The position numbers were made by a program, and so were the translations under genes. This document shows, in pieces, positions 15,803 to 25,300 of a stretch of 42,579 nucleotides of DNA (position 1 is its first letter; the number at the start of each line of letters is the position of its first letter). The DNA comes from Goleter apudmare HA4340-LM2 (GTDB lineage Bacteria; Cyanobacteriota; Cyanobacteriia; Cyanobacteriales; Nostocaceae), in the NCBI GenBank assembly GCA_019359495.1, contig JAHHHF010000091.1, forward strand, positions 64,001 through 106,579, given 5' to 3'. The notes under the pieces were generated by a model. The model searched no databases, was not told the DNA's origin, and saw only the letters and a program-made list of their open reading frames with translations.

Positions 15803-16948
15803 CTATTTTTTTACTTTAATAATTATCTCGTAGTCGTTTTGGCGATTATCTGGACAATTTAGCCTAAAGCTAGACCGTGATATGGGAGTAGGAGATGTAA
15901 TTTTTGTACCTTGATAGAAAATTGGTGCGGAATTAGTTGGTACTAAATACAGCTTTTCACCCTTACGTTCTAAATATGCTCTAACTTCCACTCCCGGACA
16001 GTCAATAGAATCAACACAAGTTGCATCATATTCTCCAATAGCAATGCGTTTATTATTGAGTAGTCTGCATCTTTGGTCTTCTGGTTTGGTAGTAGCTTCA
16101 AAATCTACTATTAACTGCCAACGTTTTTGTAATCGATATAACTTGAAAGCTGTCCAAAACAAACCAGTAATTATTAATAATACAACTAACCCCGGCAACC
16201 ATAATTTTCTGATTAAATAAGGAGTTACTAAACAAGTTTCTTGACCACCTGGCGCTGGAGTACAAAATTCTTGAATTGTCGGGTCAATGTCTACTACAGT
16301 AAGTTTATATTCTTTATTGTCTTTAGTTATAATTGGACGCGATCGCACTTTTAATGGCAAAGCTTTAATCCAAGCCTGTCGCTCTTGACTTTCAGGAGAA
16401 TCGCTGATACGAAACCGACTATCAGCAGGTGTTTCTATCCAAACTTGCGAGCTAATACCAGGTTGTGTCAATAAAGGTGCATCAGTAACCCAAACAATAG
16501 ATTGTGCCTTGATTAATTGATTATTTTGAACACGATTTTGATTTATTTGAGCAATACTTTGATAAATAGTTAATTCTGCTCTTTGAATATCAGTACCATA
16601 GCGATTTGGATCAGATATAAAAGGTATTCTCGCTAAAATCTTATCAATATTTTCTTGATTTTTACTGCTAAAGTACATAGGTGCTGCTAATTGATTAACA
16701 CCTGATGTAACTCCACCTAAATCTACATTTTTAGCAAAAGGAACAACGTATACAGTATCTCCAGGTTTGAGGCTATCTTCAATTATCTGACGTAGGCGGA
16801 TGCGACCTTCATCATTTAATCCCACACTTTCCGTCAAATCAATTGCTAATACAACATCTCGTCCACCACTCAAAATGGCAGCCAATTCTAAGCCAAATTT
16901 TTGTGTAGAAGTCAGTGGTTGTCCGGGAGTAATTTTGTTTATAGTCAC
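15803..16948 (-). CDS. Membrane-anchored VWA-domain protein, first gene of the motor/tubulin cassette
   Basis: A von Willebrand factor A domain fills the first 200 residues. Its metal-binding (MIDAS) motif is DLTES in RDVVLAIDLTESVG, followed by GDTVYVVPFAKNVDLGG and the later WVTDAP. One membrane helix (LPGLVVLLIITGLFWTAF) follows near residue 250. The last 105 residues are a small beta-rich domain with IAIGEYDA, VEVRAYLERKGEKLYLVP and APIFYQGTKI, which faintly resembles an FHA fold. The frame can open at GTG 16960, right after a TAG. I prefer GTG 16948 because AGGTGG (16962-16957) lies 8 nt upstream of it. There is no clear signal peptide. It is 16 bp upstream of the tubulin-like gene, so the two are surely cotranscribed. 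It may sense or recruit for the complex. The gene is visibly AT-rich. Confidence 0.8.
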   Translation of the reverse strand: MTINKITPGQPLTSTQKFGLELAAILSGGRDVVLAIDLTESVGLNDEGRIRLRQIIEDSLKPGDTVYVVPFAKNVDLGGVTSGVNQLAAPMYFSSKNQENIDKILARIPFISDPNRYGTDIQRAELTIYQSIAQINQNRVQNNQLIKAQSIVWVTDAPLLTQPGISSQVWIETPADSRFRISDSPESQERQAWIKALPLKVRSRPIITKDNKEYKLTVVDIDPTIQEFCTPAPGGQETCLVTPYLIRKLWLPGLVVLLIITGLFWTAFKLYRLQKRWQLIVDFEATTKPEDQRCRLLNNKRIAIGEYDATCVDSIDCPGVEVRAYLERKGEKLYLVPTNSAPIFYQGTKITSPTPISRSSFRLNCPDNRQNDYEIIIKVKK

Positions 16949-17437
16949 AAAGAATACCACCTATCAAGTAGTGCATGAGACTTCTGATATGGATACTTAA
17001 CAAATGTAATCTAAACTTACCTTTAATTTAAGCATAAATATTGAACAGTAGTTTTACTGTAGTATTGCCACATACATAGATAACCATACTTCATAGACAA
17101 AAAACTATCTAGACTGCTAAACATTCTAATTTTTGCTTACAGTAGAGTTCTTATTATTGTATATATTATAACTAGTTACCAATAAATTATCATGTTTGAG
17201 CAAATACCAGTGTTCACACCAGTACTCATTTGAATTTATTTCATGAAAACTCAGCTAAATTTCTCTAATTTTAATAAAACGTAATTAACCCCCAGTTTCC
17301 TTTTTTATGGAAGCAACTGGGGGCATTTTATACCCGGTTTCTCTTTCCTGGTAATCAAAGTCCCTCTCCCAAGATGAGGAAAGGGATTTAGGGTGAAGAG
17401 AAATATTCATGCGAGAAATATATTAGTAATAACTTCA
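16949..17437. other. Spacer upstream of the VWA-tubulin-motor cassette
   Basis: No gene is seen. The part near the VWA gene is AT-rich and should hold the cassette promoter. Further up are a hairpin (17289-17323) and a Nostoc-type repeat with CCCTCTCC and GGAAAGGGA (about 17363-17392). Confidence 0.5.
17289..17323 (-). terminator. Hairpin separating the 82-aa gene from the VWA cassette
   Basis: CCCCCAGTT (17289-17297) pairs with AACTGGGGG (17315-17323), and inner TCC/GGA can extend the stem. It lies about 115 nt after the 82-aa gene on the minus strand. The T tract after it is weak, so termination is likely but not certain. Confidence 0.45.
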
Positions 17438-17686
17438 TCAAATACCATAACGGTTTTGATAGTAAGCCAAGATTTGCTGAACGCGTTGCCGACTTTCGGA
17501 AGTAGAGTTTAAAGCCCAGGAGATTGACAAGCCAGCGATTTGACTTTGATGATAATCAAACTGCTGGCTTGATTGGGGAATTAAATCTACCTCTACCCCA
17601 TCGACTTGACGTAGATGAGCCGCTATCTCTCGATAAACTGCTAAAGGTAAACCAGTAAATTCAATTTTTTCCCTAGTCTCCGTCAT
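17438..17686 (-). CDS. Conserved-looking 82-aa protein coupled to the lipoprotein gene
   Basis: I do not recognise this soluble 82-aa protein by function. It reads as a small alpha/beta fold, with EKIEFTGLPLAVYREIAAHL, then GVEVDLIPQ, then AGLSISWAL and a final helix QRVQQILAYYQNRYG. Its ATG shares one base with the TAA stop of the upstream lipoprotein gene (TAATG arrangement), so translation is coupled and the two proteins probably act together. A hairpin about 115 bp downstream likely ends the transcript. Confidence 0.7.
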   Translation of the reverse strand: MTETREKIEFTGLPLAVYREIAAHLRQVDGVEVDLIPQSSQQFDYHQSQIAGLSISWALNSTSESRQRVQQILAYYQNRYGI

Positions 17687-18564
17687 TATGAAGCTCCGGC
17701 AGTAGAAACAGAACTTTGTGGTGGTGTTGTCACAGAAACAGGATTTGCAGCAGCATCTGTAGCAGATGGTGCATCTCCGACCATTCTGGCAACTTCAATA
17801 CCATATTGTTCCACAATCACGACCGGGTTGGAACCTTCATTCATTTCAATACGTTTGATCAGCAAACCGTTTGCCAGTCGCTGTCCTGCCTGCACGTAGC
17901 GACTTGTCGGCTCATTTGGCACTTTGATAATTGCCTGGAGTTTATTGCCCAGCAACACAACACCGCTCACAACAACTGCTTTTGCTAAATCAGGTTGTGC
18001 TGACTGTGGTAGTAAAGACACCAGATTGGGGCTGGGAACCACTGGAGGTAAAGCACTAGGTAAGATTGGAATGGGCCCAGCAGGTAAAACTCGAGTTGCA
18101 GGCAGACTAGCGGATCTCTGGGTTGCCTTCAAAGTGCCAGAAATTACGGCACTTCGTTGTGATAATTTGCCTGCGACAGTTTTAGCCTTAGCAATCGGTA
18201 AGGGAGGCAAATTAGGAACAGGTTTGGCATTGCTATCAGGAACTTCGATCACCGTTTGCCCAATAATTTGGGCAAACGGGTCATTGCGACCTTTTAACAC
18301 TACATCAGCTCGTTCTGTGGCATTAGTTGGCTGAATTAAATTAGGAGATTTAGAGGGAACTTGAGATACATTTTTAGCTGCCACTACTGGATTATTAAAA
18401 GATTGGATAGTCTGTGGCGACTTTTTCACTAGTGCCGCATTTGGACTAGGGTTAGTTGCCTCTGGACTAGGAATGGTAGCTTCTGGTGTGCTTTCAGAAG
18501 CACATCCAGCGATCGCCAAAATTAAAATGGCTGCACCTGCAATCGTGGAATTTCTTTTGCTCAT
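17686..18564 (-). CDS. Putative lipoprotein with PilP/GspC-like C-terminal region
   Basis: The 292-aa product opens with a lipoprotein signal peptide (ILILAIAGCASES, lipid Cys at about 21), so it should be exported and membrane-attached. Residues 25-190 are Pro/Ala/Ser-rich linker, with one ordered motif GRNDPFAQIIG near 95-105. The last 100 residues (KAVVVSGVVLLGNKLQAIIK, then RYVQAGQRLANGLLIKRIEM) resemble the small beta domain of PilP and GspC proteins, which link pilus or type II secretion complexes across the periplasm. DPF followed by such a domain is the PilP pattern. A role in type IV pili is an inference. The sigF gene just upstream fits, because SigF controls pili and motility in Synechocystis. 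It is coupled to the 82-aa gene. Confidence 0.65.
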   Translation of the reverse strand: MSKRNSTIAGAAILILAIAGCASESTPEATIPSPEATNPSPNAALVKKSPQTIQSFNNPVVAAKNVSQVPSKSPNLIQPTNATERADVVLKGRNDPFAQIIGQTVIEVPDSNAKPVPNLPPLPIAKAKTVAGKLSQRSAVISGTLKATQRSASLPATRVLPAGPIPILPSALPPVVPSPNLVSLLPQSAQPDLAKAVVVSGVVLLGNKLQAIIKVPNEPTSRYVQAGQRLANGLLIKRIEMNEGSNPVVIVEQYGIEVARMVGDAPSATDAAANPVSVTTPPQSSVSTAGAS

Positions 18565-18729
18565 TAGCTGCTCTCAAAAGCAATAGAAAAATTTGCTTGG
18601 GGAAATTAACATGCCTAAAATTTGTATCTCAGGCTAAGTCTGTTCCCTTTATAACCTAATTTTTGACATTGCAAAGGTTATTTTTAACACTGCTTACACG
18701 GCAGTTATGCGCGTTTACTCTAGGTGCAG

Positions 18730-19506
18730 TTAATCATCTACAGTGCCCATCAGGTGTTTCAATAAGTCAAGCCCTTTCTTGACTCTACGAGAAACCGTAA
18801 CTACACTAATCCCCATGTGTTCTGCTACTTGCTTTTGTGTCAAATCATGCAAAAACACATACTCCAAAACTTCACGGGTGTGCTTTTCTAGTTGAACTAA
18901 TGCTTGTTGTAAACGAAATCGGTCTTCCTGCGCCAATTGAAAGCTGCGGTAGTGAGGATCTGGAACTAATTCCCCCAAGCTTGTAGCCCCTTCTTCTCCA
19001 TCTTGCACAGGTACATCTAGGCTCAAAGGGGCGCGATTTACCCATGCTAATTTAATTTCTTGCCATTCAGTTGCAGAAATTTCCAATGCTGCTGCTAGTT
19101 CTGTGTCAGTAGGTGGGCGATTGTATTTTTCACGCAAAGAACGTGAAACTCCTATTGCCTGTTGTTGCAGAGCTAAATAACGTCGGGGAATTCGTACAGT
19201 GACGCCTTTATCCCGCAGGTAATGTTGAATTTCACCGCGAATATAGGGAATAGCAAATGAACTAAAGGCATGTCCCTTAGAAATTTCAAATCTTTCAATA
19301 GCCCTAATTAAACCCAAGCAGCCTACTTGGAGCAAGTCCTCATAGCTTTCATGGCATTGATTCATCCAATAGTGAGCTTCTTTTCTCACAAGTCCAAAAT
19401 TGAGTTGCACTAGTTGATTACGAACAGTCTCTGAGCGAGATTTTTGATATTCTCGCAAGATCTGCCAAATCTCATGCTTCAGTTCATTAGTGGCTGTAGT
19501 AGGCAT
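18730..19506 (-). CDS. sigF: Group 3 RNA polymerase sigma factor SigF
   Basis: This is an alternative sigma factor of the SigF/SigB/FliA type (group 3). Region 2 is visible as YEDLLQVGCLGLIRAIERFE and AFSSFAIPYIRGEIQHYLRD. Region 3 has SRSLREKYNRPPTDTELAAA. Region 4 has the helix-turn-helix LTQKQVAEHMGISVVTVSRR. The ATG at 19506 is preferred over a TTG at 19539, because the extra 11 residues do not look like the family, and it gives 258 aa. SigF acts in motility and pilus gene control in Synechocystis and in stress responses elsewhere. It lies between psbO and the PilP-like lipoprotein gene on the same strand. No anti-sigma gene is adjacent. Confidence 0.9.
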   Translation of the reverse strand: MPTTATNELKHEIWQILREYQKSRSETVRNQLVQLNFGLVRKEAHYWMNQCHESYEDLLQVGCLGLIRAIERFEISKGHAFSSFAIPYIRGEIQHYLRDKGVTVRIPRRYLALQQQAIGVSRSLREKYNRPPTDTELAAALEISATEWQEIKLAWVNRAPLSLDVPVQDGEEGATSLGELVPDPHYRSFQLAQEDRFRLQQALVQLEKHTREVLEYVFLHDLTQKQVAEHMGISVVTVSRRVKKGLDLLKHLMGTVDD

Positions 19507-20388
19507 AGCACCGCTTTTTTTGAGCAAATAAACTGTCAATGACTCGCTTTTAAATCCAGATATGATTACGCCATGTCAAAGCAAACTCACCTGATATTAC
19601 CCAGAAATTTCTCTGGTAAATAGTAAACTTTTTATGTGGAAAAAATTCTATATTGGGTTGACAATCGAGCAGAATTGAGACAAGCAAAGTTTTCTTTTTG
19701 CTTGCCTTTGAGCTTCGTTATGACCTGTAGCCAAAATATGAAATTATTTACTTAATTTCAAACCGGGATTTTACTTAATTTAGCTCATTAAATATGAGAC
19801 TTACTAAAGTGTGTAAAATCACAATTGTTTTTATTTTGCTAGATTTTAATAAATTCTTTTTAACCGTAACAATACGGTATGAATTGGCGATAATTTATAA
19901 AATTTATAGAATAATGAAAACCTCTAAGTGTTTGAGCGTAAATATACGTACATATCTACTATTGCCTTATTAGTCAACAGTGAATATAACTATTTGCTGA
20001 ACACTAGCAATCTGCCGAATTCCTTGCCTATAAATTCAATAATAGATAAATGTTTATACTGATTTCAAAAATTTTGTACCAATTTGAAAAATGATGGCTA
20101 CAGTTGGATTCATAAAACTCATATGCAGACAGGAATTGCCAATCCAAAATCCTTAGATTGACTTGTGTTGAGGATACCCCTCCAGGGAACCAAGCTACGC
20201 GTAGCAGCAACCTCAGAAAAAGTCGAAGTACTGCTCACAATGAAGTCTAAAATCTAAAACGATATTACCCGTTAAGTAGTTGATCCTATCGCCAAAAAAC
20301 CCTTTTACTTACCTAATGATTAGGTGGGTAAAAGGGTTAATCTCAGCGTTTAAGCCTGATGGCTAAAAATTGGGGTATCCAGGAAGAT
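19507..20388. other. Long spacer between psbO and sigF
   Basis: No convincing gene is seen in these 880 bp, which are AT-rich. They hold a small perfect inverted repeat ACCGTA-ACAA-TACGGT (19863-19878), a palindrome GCTACGCGTAGC (20194-20205) of a dispersed type, and the psbO terminator. The sigF promoter is expected near the right end of sigF. Confidence 0.5.
20291..20338 (-). terminator. Strong intrinsic terminator of psbO
   Basis: A stem of 19 bp with two G-U pairs is formed by 20298-20316 and 20320-20338, with a 3-nt loop. On the minus strand the stem runs into six T (20299-20294). It lies about 50 bp after the psbO stop. Confidence 0.85.
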
Positions 20389-21222
20389 TTAGCCGCGATT
20401 TGGTTCAACTCTGGCATAAAACAGACCGCGAATCTTAACTTCTTTAGGTTCGCCAGCACCTAAATCAGTATCAGATGGCTGTTCACTCTCGAAAGTACCA
20501 GCAATTTCACCACTAACGCTGTCAACTTTAGCTATTTGCAGAGAAATCTTGCCACTGAGAATTTCAGCACGCTTGACGTTGGTACGGGTAAGTTCGTCAT
20601 CATCTGCTTGGGCAGGGAGAGCCACAGCGTTATCATAACCACTGACAACACCACGACCTTTAGGATCTAAGAAAGCAGCACCACGGTAGGAAGGTACTTT
20701 GAAAGTGCCTTCAAAGTCTGTGGAAGTATTAACACTCTTCAAACCAGGTTGTGATTGAGCAACCAAGTTTTTAATAGTGAAGAGGAAGGGTACTCGCTCG
20801 CCACCAGGTAGCTGGACAGTAATGGCCTGGAAATCCAGACCATCTTTTTCTACAAAGGTCAGACTATTATCTGGGTTAATTTTCAGATCGCCTTGCACCT
20901 GGTCAATGGTGGAAGTATACCTAGTCAATAATTTGCCAGCAACAAATTCTGCTTCTTGCCGTTTATTAGCAGGTTCTTCTTTCACAAAGAACTGGGTTGG
21001 TTCCAAGCAAAGTTCTTTAATAGCGTAAGACTGGCTAGAATCAATGGGAATCGAACCACGGCTTGTTTCTGATAGTTGGGGGCATTTGTTGGCTAAACCA
21101 GTGCCGCGAATTTGTTCGTAAGTGAGTATATCTCTACCAGAAGATGATGATCCGTCGCTACAAGCGGTTATTAGGCCCAGGCACAAAGCCAAGAATGCAA
21201 CAATTAAAGCGCGATACCTCAT
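20389..21222 (-). CDS. psbO: Photosystem II manganese-stabilising protein PsbO
   Basis: PsbO is the 33-kDa lumenal protein that shields and stabilises the Mn4CaO5 oxygen-evolving cluster. A signal peptide (MRYRALIVAFLALCLGLITAC) is followed by the classic N-terminal LTYEQIRGTGLANKCPQL. The pair of Cys residues (NKCPQL and ELCLEP) forms the conserved disulfide. FEGTFKVPSYRGAAFLDPKG and the C-terminal GLFYARVEP are further signatures. ATG 21222 is chosen over TTG 21240 because GAGG lies 6 nt before it and homologues start there. Length 277 aa is normal. A strong terminator follows, so it is likely monocistronic. Confidence 0.98.
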   Translation of the reverse strand: MRYRALIVAFLALCLGLITACSDGSSSSGRDILTYEQIRGTGLANKCPQLSETSRGSIPIDSSQSYAIKELCLEPTQFFVKEEPANKRQEAEFVAGKLLTRYTSTIDQVQGDLKINPDNSLTFVEKDGLDFQAITVQLPGGERVPFLFTIKNLVAQSQPGLKSVNTSTDFEGTFKVPSYRGAAFLDPKGRGVVSGYDNAVALPAQADDDELTRTNVKRAEILSGKISLQIAKVDSVSGEIAGTFESEQPSDTDLGAGEPKEVKIRGLFYARVEPNRG

Positions 21223-21935
21223 GGTCAACCTCAATGTCAAAAATTAATATCTAAGTTGTAAAACTGCTCTGCTAAACGTAATTAAACGTGTCGCTTCCTG
21301 AAATCTGGATTGCAAGTGTCAGACTAGACAACACAGGACATCTTTTTTGGATGTGTGGTGCTAGTGGGACCAAACCAGCAGTTTCACTGTTGGCGTCATT
21401 GGATAGAGTTTGGGTGTATGGATAACTACACCCTGTAAGAGAGCGGCGTCAGAGCTTACCTTGAAGAAAACGAAAAGTGGGATTCTCTTCGCGTTTTGCT
21501 GTTGCTATAGGCAAAAGGGACATCGCCTAAGACACTTCGTAGTATGTATGTGACGCTACTACATACAGCTAATTGTTTGATAGGGAAATCAGCCAGATCA
21601 TACGATTTTTTGAAACTCAAAATCAAAGTATTCTATTTCTAAGCAAGAACATCTTGATCCCATCTAGCTATTGCAGAAGCTGTGTTAAGCGTTACTGCTC
21701 TGTTTTAGAGGCGATCGCGCAAATACCCAACTGCAATTCTGGTTGGTATGGATACAAATCAGATTATGGTCTGCCCTTACTTGGGCAGTCAACGCCTGTA
21801 AACTCAGAGCGTGGTCAAGATTAGCCTAAACCATTTCCAGTCCCTTCCAGAAGCCACCAGAACTTGCATATTCCCTACTAGTCAAAAATCTTCGGTAAAT
21901 TTGAGTAGACCTTAAATTTACAAAGAAAAGTTGGC
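21223..21935. other. Divergent spacer between psbO and the 116-aa gene
   Basis: No gene is supported in these 713 bp. An 83-codon open frame at 21573 lacks a ribosome-binding site and family likeness. GTA-N8-TAC (21546-21559) matches the NtcA box but lacks a well-placed -10. The region must hold the strong psbO promoter. Confidence 0.45.
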
Positions 21936-22286
21936 ATGAGCAACGATAGAAGTTTGGAATCAGGAAATTTGTCTGCAAAACTGCAAGCGATATCAACTAC
22001 GGTTTATGATGCGGCTGAGAGTTATCAAGGAGACTCCATAGGACTTTTGGCGTTGCTGAGGCGGTTGGAGGAGTTACATCGAGAAATCCGAGATGGGTCT
22101 TTTCAAGACAGTTTGCCTGATAACCGTCAGCAACTCTACTCACTGCTGAAAGATATCGAGTCTGAGGGTGGCTGGCCTTATATTGAGCGCATGAGGCTAA
22201 AAGCTTTTTTAGTGAAATTGGTACAAGAGGCTAATGATGAAAATAGTGATAGTTTAATTGGCAGCGATCGCTCATGTGGCTGGTAA
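21936..22286 (+). CDS. 116-aa soluble protein of unknown function
   Basis: I do not recognise this protein. It is helical and acidic, without signal or membrane segments. It has AKLQAISTTVYDAAESYQGD, LLALLRRLEELHREIRDG and a conserved-looking GGWPYIERMRLKAFLVKLVQ. The codon use and a HIP1 site near its end are typical of the genome, which supports a real gene. The ribosome-binding site is weak (AAAGAAAAG 6-7 nt before ATG). It converges on the large WD40 gene with a 72-bp spacer that holds ACTCATA heptamer repeats, and it diverges from psbO. Confidence 0.65.
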   Translation: MSNDRSLESGNLSAKLQAISTTVYDAAESYQGDSIGLLALLRRLEELHREIRDGSFQDSLPDNRQQLYSLLKDIESEGGWPYIERMRLKAFLVKLVQEANDENSDSLIGSDRSCGW

Positions 22287-22358
22287 CTTAGTCACATGTT
22301 TTGAGTTTTCAATTAAAAACTCTTTGCGCCTCACACTCATAACTCATAACTCGTGGTA

Positions 22359-25300
22359 CTAAGGTCTGGGGGTGACGAAATCACAAAGAAGGCGATCGCG
22401 CCCTTCAACATTGCGGTTGTATCTGAGATAATCATCCACCCAGCTACAACCACGCAAGAGCAGGTTATCAATATCCAAGTTCCATAGAATTATCGTGTTG
22501 TCGTCGCTAGCTGATGCCAAAGTTTTTCCATCAGGGCTAAAGCTGACACTAAACACTGCGCCTTGATGTCCAGTGAGGGTTTTAATTAATTTACCCTCAC
22601 GACTCCAGAGTTTCACAGTTTTGTCATAACTCGCAGCAGCAACTATTTCACCATTAGGACTAAAAGTTACCGCATTAACGCTATCACTGTAGCCTTTTAA
22701 TAATGTTTTTAAAAAAGTACCATCCCGCCGCCATAGCTTTACAGTGTTATCCCAACTAGCAGAAGCTAGCAACTGGTCAACAGGACTAAAACTCACACCT
22801 AATACCCAACTATCATGGGGCGAAAAAGTTTTAATTAAAGTCCCATCACGTCGCCAGAGTTTCACAGTTTTGTCATCACTAGCAGAGGCGATCACCTGGC
22901 CATCAGGACTAAAATTGACGCTGTTGACTCGATCCTGATGTCCGAGCAAAGTTTTAAGCAATTTGCCCTCATGGTTCCAGAGTTTCACTGTTTGATCTTT
23001 GCTAGCTGATACCAATAATTGACCATCAGGGCTAAAATTGACGCTGTTTACACTATCAGTATGTCCTTCGAGGGTCTTGAATAAAGTACCGTCGAGTCGC
23101 CAAAGTTTTACAGTTCTGTCAAAACTGCCTGATACCAGCATTTCACCTTTGGGATTAAAACTAACGCTAGTAACTCGATCTCCGTGACCAGTTAAAGTCT
23201 TGTAGAGTCGGGTTTCTACTGTGCCTCCTTTGATATTTCTTTGCCAGAGTTTTACCGTGTGATCACGACTAGCAGAAGCCAACATTTGACCATCAGGACT
23301 CCAAGTAACGCTCAAAACTCTGTCTGTATGTCCTTGAAGAATCGGTAATTTTGGGGCATCTAAACTCCAAAGTTTCACACTTTTGTCATAACTGGCAGAT
23401 GCCAAAAGTTGATTATTTGGGCTAAAAGCAACACTAGCTACAGTGTCGCTGTGTCCTTTAAAGGTGTTGAGTAAGACACCTGAGACACTCCAGAGATTGA
23501 TAGTGTTGTCTTCACTTCCCGAGGCTAATTTCTTACCATCGGCACTGAAGTTGAGGCTCCAAATTGTCTTTTTATGATGGCGTAAGGTTTTGTAAGCACG
23601 AAACTCAAAGCCATCTTGATTATTGTCACGTTCCCGTCGCCAAATCTTGACTGTTTTGTCTCTACTCCCCGATACTAATAATTGGCCGTTAGGGCTGAAA
23701 ACCAGAGCAGTCACACCTTGCTGATGTCCTTGTAAAGTCGTGACGATGTTACCATCACGACGCCAAATTTTGATTGTCTTGTCATCACTAGCTGAGGCAA
23801 TAAATTGGCCGTCAGGACTGAAAGTGACCCAGTTAACCCACCCTTGATGCCCTCTAAGGATTCTTACTAAACTTCCATCCTGCCGCCAGAGTTTGATTAT
23901 CCCATCCTTACCACCAGTGGCCAGTAACTCTCCATCAGGGCTAAAACTGACGCTATAAATCCAATCCCCATGCCCTTGTAGGACTTTATAGGGATGGGGG
24001 TCAAAGTCACCCGTAATTGAGTTTTTCCGCCATAATTGTACATTTTTGTCGAGACTAGCCGATGCTAGGGTCTGTCCATCGGGGCTGAAACTCACGCTAG
24101 TGACAGCATCACTGTGTCCTGCAAGAGTCTGGAGTAAAAGACCATCAGGACGCCAAAGTTTCACCATCTTATCTGTACTGCCTGATGCCAACAATTGACC
24201 ATCGGGGCTGAAAGTTGCACTCCAGACAATATCACTGTGTCCCTCTAAACGATTTAATTCCTTGACCCCATAAACTGCTTGTTGCAAGGCTGTCACCACG
24301 CGTATTTTAGTATCTGGTTGGACTCCATCTGCTTGTTTGAGTCTTTTCCAAGCTCGTAAGCTTTCTAATAGAGCATCGAATTCCTTATCAGAGGCAAATA
24401 AAGCTTCACTAGCGGCAGCGATCGCACTAATTTTAAAGTTGGTTTCGCTACGTTCAGCTCGTAGGCTTTGGCTAACTGCGGCTCTTTTTTGTAAGTCGGC
24501 TTGCCACCATAGTACTGCTATGCTACCTGCCATAATTGCCAAGACAAGGCCAGCTATACGTGCTTCTTTCAATCGTCGTTGCAAAACCAGATTAAGTTGC
24601 TCTTGAGAGAGTTTTTGGGCTACTTCAGCTCTAGTTTTTTCAAATCTAACTTTTTCTAATTCGGCGACTATACCGTAGTTATTTTTTTGGCGAATTGGCT
24701 CGACTAAATAATCATGAACCAGCTGGTAGCGATCGCCTAATTCTTCTCGCTCTCGCAATACTAAACCTGATCCCACCAAAATTTCTAAAATAAATTCCCA
24801 GTATGAGTCAAATTCTGATATTCTATCCGCATGATTTCCTAAAGCCACCGCTAAATCAGCTTTGGTTTTTAGCGGTCTTGTACCTTTTTCATCCGTTAAT
24901 TCCAATAATAATTTCCAGCTACGTTCTTCGTTTTCTTGGCCACAGTCTTTGATTACTTCTTCTAGCCAGCGTTCTACAAGTTTTTCTGAACCGCCACAAA
25001 TCTTGTATTGCTCTAGTGTGGTGATATTTTCTGCTTGCAGTTGAGCACCGACTATTTGTAATTCAATTGGATGTACTTCGTTTAATTCTGCTGCTAAATC
25101 ATTGACTAATTGGTTAATTAACTCATCACTCATTTCATAGTGTGAACGTTGAGTTAAACTATGGATTATTCCCATAGCATCATCACGAGTGAAGTTCCCT
25201 AAGTAGTAGCGAATATCTTTATCTAATATATTTTTATTAATTACACCAAGATCATATAAACCGTCGCTAGTCTCCTTACTTAATCGTTCAAATTCCAAAA

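Noticed and set aside
20028-20210. 60-codon open frame in the psbO-sigF spacer
   Set aside because: AT-rich, no start signal and no likeness to known proteins.
21546-21559. GTA-N8-TAC, an NtcA-type box
   Set aside because: No well-placed -10 element 22 bp downstream, and more than 300 bp from either gene start; the motif is frequent by chance.
21573-21824. 83-codon open frame between psbO and the 116-aa gene
   Set aside because: No ribosome-binding site and a protein sequence without coherent domain features.
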